Positions 20,510 through 33,000 of a DNA stretch of 64,000 nt are shown here, one piece after another. Numbering within the stretch: position 1 is the stretch's first letter; each line of letters begins with the position of its first letter. Below the pieces are notes generated by a model. The model was not told the DNA's origin, made no database searches, and saw only the letters and a list, made by a program, of their open reading frames with translations. This DNA comes from Pilasporangium apinafurcum (lineage: Eukaryota; Oomycota; Peronosporomycetes; Pythiales; Pythiaceae), in the NCBI GenBank assembly GCA_001600495.1, contig BCKE01000002.1, positions 764,004 through 828,003 of the forward strand, written 5' to 3'. Position numbers and translations under genes: made by a program.

Positions 20510-23500
20510 TCATTTGGGTCTTGGATGATTTGCATTCATTGCAATGTGAGAAGGAGACGTGATGGAACCGTTGATGCCATGATCATTATCAGCAAATGCA
20601 GTATGCTCAACTTGCTTTTGAATAGCATCTGTTTCTTTCTCTAGCTTGTTACGTCGTGTCAACTCCAAGATGACCTGGATCGGCATCGGTCGAATGCTAG
20701 TATCCCGCAAATATATTTCAGTGAATGCATATCCATACGCTCTCTGCCATAGCTTGCGAACATGCTCCTGAATAGCTCGGCGATGGTCTTCGCGAATGCG
20801 ACGACGTGCCTTCCTAGTGGCGTCTACTTTTTCGTAAACGATACTGAATACGGCATACGCAATCGTGATGATGTTGGAAAAAAAAGCGACGTAGGTCAAC
20901 AAAGAAACGACCTTAGGCTCAAGATACAGTGAACCCATCTTGAATAGTAGGCCACCTACGGCAACAGTGAATCGTGCATCGAGATACACCTACACGTCAG
21001 ATGAAAAGAAGCAACTGACAGAGTATTTTGGATGTATCTTACAGAACAGTGTGATGAAGAGCTGGATCTGCGTCACACCAGCAAGGGCGCTATCCGATCT
21101 CTCCTTGTATGGCTGGTAGAAGAGCATCACTGTAAGATAGACTAGCCTAACGACATATTATAGTAATTGCATCAACTCTAGGCGCCCTTTGACAATAAAC
21201 GTTAATGCAACGAAACCTACAAGATAATGAGACCAGCAATGATCCGGTTCGCGCCTGTCTTCGTCAGCAAGCTAATAACGCAGTTCAAACACAGTTTACG
21301 CCCCAGGTCCCAAACTTCATACCACCAGAACTGAGGCTTATCTGTGTGTCAGGAATGTAGACGAAATTAATACCAGATTTCTTGGCATAATAAACCGTGA
21401 TTTAAGGTATTATTAAAAGCAACTCACATGAATGATAGATGAAGCCGACTTGTGCGATCATCGTTGGTTCCTATGAAGCACACTCGATTAGTATACAATA
21501 TAACGCACGATTTCGTTTTTACCAATATTGATGCGTTCGCTCGTACGTTTAATCGTTTGTTGCGCATGAACTCAGCCAGAAGTTCTTTCTCAAACAGCTG
21601 AAGTTTCTCTTCGTCCACTTGTTCGCCTTGATCTATGATATCCTGCCGCATATCTATGAGCAATCGTCGCTTTGCTTGCGTATTTGATGGATCTTCCAAC
21701 AGTAGCAGCTTCTCTTCAATCCCGTAACGTCGCTTGACAAAGATAATTATCCAGAACAGGAAGGGCACACCTACAATGCAGGATTCAAAGAACGGTTGTA
21801 AGGCATTGTTTCGTATCAAAATTGATATAGTCGTTTTCTTTTCAGCTCACCAATCACCCACACAACCAAAAGCACGATTGTCAGCGGCAAGTAATAGATC
21901 CAGGCGCCTTCATAGCAGAGCAGACTTTTATCGCGCGTCATGTAAAACTGCTTCCCGATTTCGTCACAATAGAACATGCCAATCACACGCTGGCTTAGCT
22001 CGGGGTAGAAAAGAAGGAGAATCCTACAGGTACATTTCACATACGCAACAAAATGATAAGAGTGAATGATAAATTTGAACTATAACACAGTAGTAGAGAT
22101 CACCAGAACAGAAGCTTAATGCATTTGTTCTGATAGGATTGGTAATTGAGTCGCAAGCGGATCCGTGCTCGCCAAAGCCGAAGATTGCTTCGCACCACCA
22201 TCGCCAGGACTTCGCTTGCGATCTTTTGCGTAGTTGGACACGACGGATGATGGTGTGATGATGACGCAGGTAATCGTGTCAAGGAGACAAGCCGACTCAA
22301 TATACGACCCACCCACGTCTCTAACCACCACGTGTTGAAGCGTTTCAGGACACTGCCTGCACGACTTGATGCGCTGACCTGCATCCGTGTGACAAAGCTT
22401 CGCGTGTGATCGCGATCATCCTTTTTCTTCTGCTGCATTTTCAACATTGATGCCATGGTCGTTCGACGCAGCAAGGCTTGCGACTTATACTGATGCATTA
22501 ACTTAAACACAGGAAGTCCACATTCAACGCAGTGGCGAGGGAGAGTTGACAGTATTGCTCGATAGCGGACAGTCCCCCAAACAAGCAGTAATGCAGTCAA
22601 CAAGAGCATCCCAAGGATCCCGAACAATAATAACCTGTCCCAACAAAAGGTCATGATTACTATACGAAGTTATAACAGCATAGAAATGGGCAACAAGAAA
22701 TACGTACCTGTAGCTTGTAAAGTAATCTCGCTCAAAGAAACATTCCATGCCGGTAGTGTCGACAAAACTGAACTCCGCGATCGAAAACGCATCCATCAAC
22801 CGGCTCATCTCATTCGGCCACGCCACTTCATAAACTTTCTTATAACCACCAAAGATCTGGAAAAACCCAAGCAAAATCTTAAATTTTTCCGCACGAAAGG
22901 ATGGCATTGGTGTGGTTCTTGGTGCTATCCCAAACAGGAACAGTTTTCGTTTTCTCCGCATGCGTTTATGGATTCTTCGCATCATGCTGCGGGCTCGTTC
23001 TTGAACGTAAAACTTCGCCGCCATTATGATCGACTTTCGACGTGCATTCACATCGTAAACTTGAAATTTCTTGGCAGCTTTTGCAAGTTTCACAATTTCA
23101 TTTTCAGATGCATTGGAAAAATAAAAGCAAATCAGCACCACTGCCAAGATAGCAAGCCCAAGTGGAATCATTGCGAGCAATCGAGGTGTCTTCGCGACCG
23201 ATGGATCGTTTGGATCAGAGCAAGCTAGGAAACCAGTGATGGTGAGATACAAAATAGTCAAGCATTTCCATATGCGAGATACTTACGTTTGCACATGCCA
23301 CTTGCCACCTTGTAGTAGTTCTTTAGACACGACGCGCACATGACACCGCCATATCCGGCATTGCATTGTATTTCCTTGTTAAACGAGGCTACATCAACGG
23401 TAGAATCTTCCACGCAAGCCTGACGGGTCTGCAACAATACTTGAAAGTAAGTCTACGTACGCTGGACAATGCCAACACTAGTGCATGATGGAACGTACAT

Positions 23501-24003
23501 CGCATGAATAGTATTCATTTCTAGAAAGACAGGCGAAAATGCGTTTCCGACCCCAGAATTTGCCAAAAGTTGCCATCCTCGAACATTTGTGAATCCGGTA
23601 TGTCAAATCGGTGATGCCTACATTCTTGCATGGATCATCATCCGACCATGACGACGGATCGTCGCACATTGAGGTCATATAAGAGCTGCGACTATCCCAA
23701 AGGAAGTAGCCTTCAGTTCTTGTAGGAATGCTAACACCAGTCTCAATGCCACTGCTATCGGTCTGCTCACACGTTGCCCCAAGTGGACAGAGATAACACC
23801 GAGCGCCATCCAGACTGTCCAATAGAAATTAATAACATTTAGTAAAATGCTACAAGCCAACCAAGTTAGTAACAGCTTCACAGGATTTGTACCTGTATGT
23901 CCCTTTCTTGCAAGGAATGCAAATTCTATTCATACAATCATAAAAACAGCAAGTTAGCTCCAACACGAAAAGCGAAGGTAAGCAAACCTATAATGCAGCA
24001 TAC
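20510..24003 (-). other. Cys-rich juxtamembrane and multi-pass membrane module of the giant protein
   Basis: Small exons encode a GCC2/GCC3-like cysteine-rich stretch (ICIPCKKGTY; CYLCPLGATC; CNAGYGGVMCASCLKNYY). A first transmembrane helix follows (LLAMIPLGLAILAVVLICFY), then a basic loop and further hydrophobic helices (LLLFGILGMLLLTALLLVWG; YYLPLTIVLLVVWVIG; VVSLLTYVAFFSNIITIAYA). Intervening signatures are KILLGFFQIFGGYKKVYEV, YPELSQRVIGMFYCDEIG and YKPQFWWYEVWDLGRKL. The cytoplasmic tail is basic and helical. This C-terminal set looks like a channel-like or anchoring module, but I cannot identify a pore. Confidence 0.7.
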
Positions 24004-27000
24004 CCATCTTGATTTTGATATCCTGGGTTGCAATTCTCCACTGTGATGTTGATTGCAAAGGCTCGACTCATATCTGTCGAAAGTGTGCAACTAACATTAA
24101 GCAAATACGGTTTCAGACGAGATTCGGCAAGGATTTCAGCATCGGCGAAGGTCACATAGCCATTTTCGACAAGGATGGTAGTAGACGGATAGAACTCGAA
24201 TGAGTCAATTTCATTATTTGCAACAGCAGCACGACATTGGGTTTGATTATCGTGACTGGCGATAACACCATAAAAATCGCGAACGAGAATCGTTGGCCAC
24301 AATTTTGAGTACGCTGGATTGGATATGCTTCCGTCACCATCGCCTGAAGCTTCCATCGAAGCACTTGAAGACGCCGTTTCATTTAGAGATTGGTCCTTCG
24401 AGCTTTCCAAACTCACACCGCTCGTGACAGTGGTGGGCCACCACCCACCTGCAATATCCGCCGCGCTTGTCATTATGGATATGGCATCCGACATTACGGA
24501 CAGTGACACACAATTTAAACAATTGAACACATACCATGGGTTGTAAATCCAGTATATGTCGGATCCTCCCATTGCTTCATTGTCACCAAAACGAGACATC
24601 ACGCACAAGATCTTATTATCAGCTGTATGCGTTTCCGTGTCAATGTAGATTGCACCACCAAAATCATTTGCTTTGTTTTTCGAAAACTGGATATTTGTAA
24701 GAGATATTGCGGCATATTCTGTCACCACGATAGCACCACCAGTATATCCTTCATTGGAACTAAACTCACTGTCATTTATCACAAAATTGGCGCCACCTTT
24801 GATGGCAATCGCTCCACCAAGGTTTGCTGCTATATTGGAACGGCTTTGGATGTTTTGCATCGAAAAGCTGGTCGATCCGATCGCATACATGGCGCCTCCT
24901 TCTACGGCATGATTGTGCTCAAAAGTGCAATTATCAAGCGTTGCGATAGCCCTCACGGATGCATACAATGCACCACCCCAAACTAACGCTGAATTGTTAC
25001 GTATAATCGTTCTATTCGCACTTAAGCTGGCACTTCTGGATAGCTCAATGGCACCACCTCTGTAGGCACTATTGAACTCAAAGAGAGTATCCTCCACGTA
25101 AATAGTGGCATCAACAGCATAGAGCGCTCCCCCTTCAGTAGAATCACCGCCATTGTAAATTATTTCAGAATGTTCTAATTGAAGAATGTTGTTCCGCCCA
25201 ACAAAAATTGCTGATCCAAACCCAAAGTTGGTATTTTCCGTCATTATAGTTCGCGAGATGTTGCACTGGATGGATCCTGCTGGGGCAATATAGAGTGCTC
25301 CACCGCTGTCCTGCACAGCATTTAGTTTAAATATGGAGTTTTCGATTTGTAGTTCTCCACCACTGCGCATGAAAATTCCACCGCCATCATAGTACGCGAA
25401 ATTGTTGTAGATATAGGTGTCATAGATGTTCAAGCGCGAGTTGTGTGAAAAAATGGCGCCGCCAAATTCGTAGGAATATCCATTATCCAAAGTGCAATTC
25501 GATATCAATACTGTGGTATCCATGGCGTAGATGGCACTTCCGGAATATGCCTGCCCGAACCCGAGTCGGGAGTTGTTTATTGTTAGCGTAGTTAGTGGCC
25601 CCTGCACAAATATCAATCCGCCATACCGAACCAAATCAGCTTCCGCATTACTAAGTAGCGTTGAATCTGTGATTGACACGACCGTGCCACCCGCTAGATA
25701 GAGGGCTCCACCTTGGACGAAGGTGGCTGTGCCGACAGTATTGTTGTATATTTCCCAATGGATCATGTCGATACTTCCATAGCTCATGGAGGCGATAGCA
25801 CCACCTGATCCGCGTGTGACAATGTTCTCTTTGACAACATTCCTACTTCCAGACAGTTCCGTGAACGAAACCATGATCGCGCCACCATAGACGTCGGCGG
25901 AGTTGTTAGCGATGATGCAGTCCATTAATGTTATCACGTTAGGTGGACTGTCTGACTGGCCATTCGAAGCCAGTGAGCCACCTACTTGTGACGCTGTGTT
26001 ACTTTCCAAGACGCAATTGAACATATTCAGTTCACTTTGGTCAGATAAGTACACGCCTCCACCGCTGGTTGCATGACTATATGCGATTTGACAATCGGAT
26101 AAGTACAGAACGGACGCATCCATGTAAATGCTTCCACCATGAGACGCATTTCCGTAAAGTAAATCCAAGTCTGATGCATTCAGCATACTTCCGGCATCTA
26201 GGTAAATGGCTGATCCATCTCCCAGTTCATCTTCAGAGATATGTACTTGATTGTGATCAAACAGCGCTCGGGGTCCATCTGCGCTTTCTTTTATCAATTC
26301 GGCGTTTCCACGAACAAAGAGTCCTCCACCCTGTGGTGCAGCATTCTCTACGACGGAGATGTTGGCATGGAGGATATTCGAATCCTCGATATGAATGCCA
26401 CCGCCGTAGTTCTCCGCTTCATTACTTGCGATCAAGGTATCTGCAAGGAAGATGACAGAATTGTTGTCAGCATTGACGCCACCCCCTGCGGATGTTGCTC
26501 GATTTTGCATAACAAAACAACGCTCGATCCTGCAATTCCCGTCGCTGATTTTAATTCCTGCTCCGTCGACGGATGTTCCGTTGGCGATGCACATGTTCAA
26601 AATGGTGCTGCTCCCAGTTATGTAAACATTGCCGCCACTGACTGACGCATAATTGTCAATGATCTGCGTGGGATCCGACTCGTTTATTGTTCGAACCACA
26701 CTACTTGATAGAAATACCCCACCACCATCTTTAGCAGAGCAAGAATGGACTGAGGCATTGCAGAATACAAGGTTGGATTGGCTAGCGAACAGTCCTCCAC
26801 CTTTCAGCATGCTCGTGTGTGATCTAATTTCAACATTTGTCAATGTGATTTCAGAGTGATTAGCGTAAATACCGCCTCCTTCCTGTGAAGCTACAGACGA
26901 TTCGAATTGGGTGTCAGTAATATGGAACGAACCAGTCGATGAGAACAAGCCGCCTCCGCGCGTTGCATTGCTGTTGATGACGGAGACACCTAAAAGTAAG

Positions 27001-30000
27001 GCATCAGTTAATAGATAAATACCTCCAGCGCTTTCGGTAGCTTGGCAAGTGTTAACGCGAATATCGCCAATGATTGAGCTCGATACAACGTAAATCCCAC
27101 CACCGTCAGTTGCGAAGCTTTCGCTGATATTGACATTCGTATTGTTTATTTGACTGTTTACAGCCATGATGCCTCCCCCATTGTATCGCGCCGAACAATT
27201 ACTGAAAACAACATCGAGTAGAGACACGTCGACATCTGTGAAATATCCTCCGCCTCCGGCTTCGGCAGAACAAGTTTCGACCGTTACATTAGCTAGAGTC
27301 GAGTCCAAAGAAACAAAAACACCACCCCCAGTTTTGTTTGCCACATTTGATTGCACCAAAGTTTCGTTCCCTGCTAGAGTTGATTTATTCAGCATGATGC
27401 CGCCCCCATAATCAGCGGTATTCTCGCTTATGACCACAAATCCCAGATTGAATATTTTTGAATCAATGACCATCACCCCTCCACCATCCTGAGCTACATT
27501 GGATCGAATTTTCATGTCCGACCACATCACAGTGCTTCCAACGATAGCAACACCTCCACCGCTCTGATGACCATTTCCGTCATAAATAACTAAGCCTCTT
27601 ATGTCGACTGAACTGTCAGAAATGTACATTCCACCTCCGTGTTCTATCATGTGGAGTTGTTAATATTCAGAAGAGTTTCAGGGATCCAAAATCAAGTGTT
27701 AATATACCTGCTGTGTTATTTTTCAAAGCCGAATCGGACGAAAATGAAATTGTAGCGACGCCTTCAACAAATATACCCCCACCTGCTGTTGTAGCCACGT
27801 TTTCAGCAAGAACAGTGTTTATCGCGTCTATAATTGTGTCCTCTATGAGAGCAATTCCTCCACCGCTGTTGCTGGCAATGTTCGCACTAATAGCAGTATT
27901 TTCAACACGCAAAGTCCCAGCCTTGAGTGCGATCCCGCCTCCGTAAGGGGCTGAATTTGCACGAATACGCAGTCCATTAATTTCGACATCGCCATTTACA
28001 CTAACTGCTCCCCCGCTTGTACTTGCAGAATTTGCCACAAACTCGGTTTCTATTCCTGATACAATTGTGCGCCCACACAGTAGCAAAGCACCACCATCGT
28101 CCGAGGTGCTCTCGGTAATATTGGACTGATTCATTTTCAAAACCGAATCTGCAAGATAAATTGCCCCTCCATTGATGTCAGCTGAACATTTAGAAAAACT
28201 TACTTGTGACAACGTGATGTTGGTGCTCACACCATAGATAGCACCGCCTACGGTTGCATTTGTGTTTAGTACACGGGCATTTTGAATCACAAGACTTCCG
28301 TTAAGGATGTTGATGGCTCCTCCAGCGCTAGATGCACAATTTTTTAATGTGAGCCCACTTATGCTCAACGATGCATTCTTTACATCGCGGAACGCTGCGT
28401 CTGCATGATTGCAATTAATATTTGTCCAATAGGGACCTTTCAGTGTCATAATTGTAATCGACTTTGAGTGAATATTGAGGCCACAATTGGCAGCACCTTT
28501 GTACACTCCGGGGTATATGAATATGGTACCTCCATCCAAACTGAGCTCAAGCGCCTTGGCGAGTGACTGTACTGCTTTCGCGGCAGTTCCTTTCTCACTG
28601 GTATTCATCATTTCACCCGTTCCCGTTGTATCGTTACCAAGCTCACCATATACAGCAATCACGTTTGTTGCGTCACAAACCGGATGAAAGCACTTCTTCT
28701 GGTTGGTGCAGCAAACAATGTAGTTACTGCAGTCTTCTCCTGTAAACCCAATGTTGCATTTGCAACTTCCATCAACCTGACCTCTCCCGTGCTTGGAGCA
28801 TATCCGCTCTCCACCTGGGGAAGGGATATGCGTAAGCTTGTTCATTCCATCAGCCTGGTAATGCAAACTAAACCCGCTTTTTGATATGCTGCTGTCGCTG
28901 ACAAAACGAATAGTTATCGATGTAGGAGCCTGAATTATAAACGTTCCTGTTCGTAGACAACCACCCTTCCACACAAGTGCATCCGTGTCAATCTCGCGTA
29001 TTTCGACATAATCATGATCACATTCCAGATCAAATTTTATAAACTACACGGCAAAAATAACTTATTAGCCATATTGCCGACACTAATAAAGAACGGAAGA
29101 GGTATCTTACATTTAACGTAATTTGGGAGTAAGGAATCGTCGGTGAGATATTCCATCGTTTGTTTGTGTTGGGTAAGTAGTTGAGCTCTTCGATGAAACC
29201 GGTGTCTCCACTGCAAAACGTCTCACGGGTTGCATTTGAAAAATTGACTGGAACCGAGGTACTGATTGCACCGAACACCCCAGAGATTTTTGCTGAGACT
29301 GCGTAAGCGTATTCTTCTCCGGGAATAACAGTGTCTGTAAAAAACGCTGATGAGCCGTTATAGACAGATTGCATGTCAGTTGCAATCCTGAAAAGCTGGT
29401 ACTGGGTTGCGTCGGGATAGGGATCCCAATAAAGGAAGATGGTACTTTGAGAAACTACAGAACAATAGCGATCACGAGGTTATTTCCCTAAGATCCTGCA
29501 AGAATCTACAAGAATTTACAATGTTAACTTACCACATCCAATGCGAGGTTGAGCTGGAATGTTCGCAGAGTGGGATGTAACGAAATATCTTGAGAAACTT
29601 GCTTCACCAACGCCTCCATTGGTGTTGTTTGCTGTCTAATAACAGAGTAATATGATAAATTGACATTCACACGCGGTTCAAATACAAAGGAAGATGAACT
29701 TACTACGAAGACAGAATACCAAGTAGACGGTATCAAGGATGAAATTGAGGCACTTGTCCTGGATGTAATTACTGGCAGTGGAGACGTTTGTCCGTCTTCA
29801 CCTACAATGGTGACGTTATATGTCAAGATTGCCTCCCCTCCGTTGTCAGCCGGTTCACTCCACATACACTCGACCGTGTCATGGCTCACAGATGTAATAA
29901 GGACGTTTTCAGGCGGTCCTGGAGCCGACGCACTTAGGGTGGAAATGGTGATGACGGAGCTCTGCGGTGAATCACCAACGGCATTCATAGCGATGATATA

Positions 30001-33000
30001 GTACAAGTAAACAGTGTCTGGAGTCAGACCATTGACAGTGCAGAAAGTGGTCGCATCAACGCATGCAACATCGTATGGTCCAGCAGTACTTTGCGCCATG
30101 AAGAGAGTGTACGTGTCAATAGGTAGTCCGCCTGTGTCGATAGGCTCGTCCCATTTGACAGTAATTGAGCCACCTGTTGCCTTGTAGCATGTAAGATCAA
30201 GAGGTTCAGTTGGCGTTGTTGCGTTCGTTGTTGTAACTGTTGACAACTCTGATAGCGGCCCGCTGAAAAACTTGTTAATGGGTTGAACTTGAACATCGTA
30301 CATGGTTTCAGAATCCAAGCCACCGACTACTATGGATGGAGACGATGATGATGCTAATCTTCGATGCACAACTTCCGTTAGGCGTCTCCCACCGGTCTGT
30401 AGAGCGCTAGCACTGCCCGTATCCTCTGCATCAAACGTCAGATTCACACTGTTTTCATTGTTGACAAGCACTTGATAAATCATTGATTCGGAAGATACTC
30501 CGCCTAGATCTTCAGGTTCATTGAAAGAGATCGAGGTTGCACCACCAGTAATTCGATTCACAGTGACCTTCACATCCCCCACGGGTGCAGTACCTTGTGT
30601 GGTCATGTATGTTATTGGTACACTACCGGAACCAACTCCAATGCCATTTATGGCGCGAATGACAAATTCGTACTCACTTTCTGCTTCCAACTTATAAAAT
30701 GAGAATGAAAGACTGGCCACAATCGTCGTACTTTTTCCCGATCCATCCACGCCAGAGGCTTTTGTTACTTGGAAACGAGTAACCTGCAAGCCACCATTAT
30801 CATGAGGGTAATCCCAGGCAATCTTCAACATTCCTCCAGTTGCTTTTACTAGTGTTGGAGATGCAGGTGCACCTGGTGAAGAAACAGCCAGCGTTTTCGC
30901 AATCCATTGGGAACAATTTTCGGATTCATATACCCCGTTGTCCACTGAGCCTAAAAAGGCATATTTTGTCAATGGCTTCAGCCCAGCGATTTCTGCGTGG
31001 TGGACAGATCCGTTATAACCGAGTTTCCATGGTTGTTCTGTTCCATCTTGAGTGTAGTAAACTCGATACCACTCTATAATGTGCCCTCCTTTATCGAGAG
31101 GATCGACCAAACTCAAGGTGATACCTCCACCTGTTCGACTCGAAGTTACCAATTGTGGCGGTCCTGGAACAGATATATTTGTTGTGCGCACAATCACCTT
31201 GTCGCTCGTGATGTCTCGTCCAAAATAACACAAAGACAAAGAATTCACTGCCACTGAACTAATAACATAGTCGGTCAGAGGCTCAAGATTTAGGATAGAC
31301 ACCAGGGTTGTGATCTGTAGCTTATCCGATTCTGGATACGTTAGGTAATTGTCGGTGCTTAATTCCTTGCCGTTCCAGTACACCTTAAAGTCAATAATTG
31401 GAATCCCACCTAGCACAACACGCACCACAGAACTTAAAATCGTAGAAGTACACTCTCTTTTTTTCATATGGCCTTACCTGTGTCTAAAGGCGGATGAAGA
31501 GTGACATTGATCATACCTCCAGATGCATTTACAAGTATCGGAGGAGGCGGAATGGCAGGAAGTGTTGCTTTTGTCGTGTTTAACGCGGCAAAATACTTCA
31601 CTTGGCCGAGCAAGCGGCCTCGTTGGTTAATTAGCGATGCACTGCTGTGGGCAAATGTCAATGGCAGCATTCCTTTTACTGGTTTGGATATGTTGCCAAC
31701 AACAAACGTATAGTCCTGCAAGAGGAACCGAACAAAACAAAGTGGATCATGCCATGCTTCACTTTAACCTAAGGTTGAAAGATTGATATCATGATGCTTA
31801 CTTGAATAGCGATGACTGAGCCATTACCAATGACTTTTCTGAGATCGACAGTGGTTTGAATGACGCTACTCCCTCCAATTACGGTGAAAAATCCTGGGAG
31901 ATCGGTATATGGAAGGCCATTCTGAGCAAGGACAAATAATATATATGTTGTCTCGGCGTAGAGTGTGGTAGCTGTCCCGAAAGTATTTGTATTGTTGGAC
32001 GCATTTAGCGCCAAGAAGAATGGAGTGGACGATGTTCGAGCATATATATGATATCCGGAAATATCCGCGCCGCCTAAACATGCAGATTTGTAAGCAATGC
32101 GACACGCTAGCTGGTATAAATACAATGAACAGGAACGTACCCGTGTCTTTGGGCTCTTCCCAGCTCAGAGTTATCTCTCCTCCTGTTGGAGGCTTATAGT
32201 AGCCTTGATGAGTTAACGATGGGCTTGGGAGTGTAATAGAAGCAGTTGAAAATGTAAACAGTGCGCTGTAGGCTCCCCATCCATTAGCAAGTTCTGGAAC
32301 TGAAACTGCATTTCCAGCCTGTGGCATTGTTCACATTGAGTGAGTACTTCATCAGAAAATGGTAAAAAAAATTTCGCAATGAAACCTGAGCAGAAAAATT
32401 GTATTCTGTGCTTGCACGGAATCCATAAATTGTAGCTTCGAGAGTGTTCTGTAATGTACTGGCAACAACCTACCGTATACGACGAAGCAAATTAAAAGGT
32501 GTACTAACCGCAGAATGGAACGCTATTCTATAGCATGGAACATACCTCTTTTCGCCCAAACGAATCCACCAGATAAATTCGATACTTGGTGATCGAAACC
32601 CCTCCTGTGTCGTCTGGTGGTAGCCATGTAAGCGTAAGGCTTCCTCCCGTTCTAGATCCAATTGCTAGAGACGTAATTTCGCCTGGCAGCGATGGATTGG
32701 TAGTGGAAAATGTGACCGCATAACTGAAAGCACCACTTCCAACAGAATTGTTTGCAGCAACAGACAGAGTGTACGTCGTTAAAGCTGTCAGTTGTCCAAC
32801 CATAACGTATTTTGCCGTAGGTTTCTTCAATTCTATAGTGCTGACTGGGCTGGTCAACTCCAAAATATAGTTTGGGAGGGCACCAGTTGAACTGCCGTTG
32901 TGAGTTGGTAGCCCCAGTTCAACAAATGCAGCGCCGCCAGTAGTTGACAAAATGATCGGTGGTGGACAATTTCCAGGTTCAGACATATCCCCATCATCAA

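Noticed and set aside
22653-23228. 191-codon plus-strand open frame
   Set aside because: Lies opposite two exons of the giant gene and crosses an intron; no recognisable domain.
24560-28560. Recent bacterial transfer of the Pmp-like region
   Set aside because: It is embedded in a spliced eukaryotic gene with matching composition and no bacterial flank; any transfer would be ancient.
29533-29704. Single uninterrupted exon 31409-29533 in the giant gene
   Set aside because: The frame stays open, but the domain sequence is lost after 29704. Removing intron 29703-29636 restores a proper FN3 ending (TANNTNGGVGEASFS) and correct phase into the next exon.
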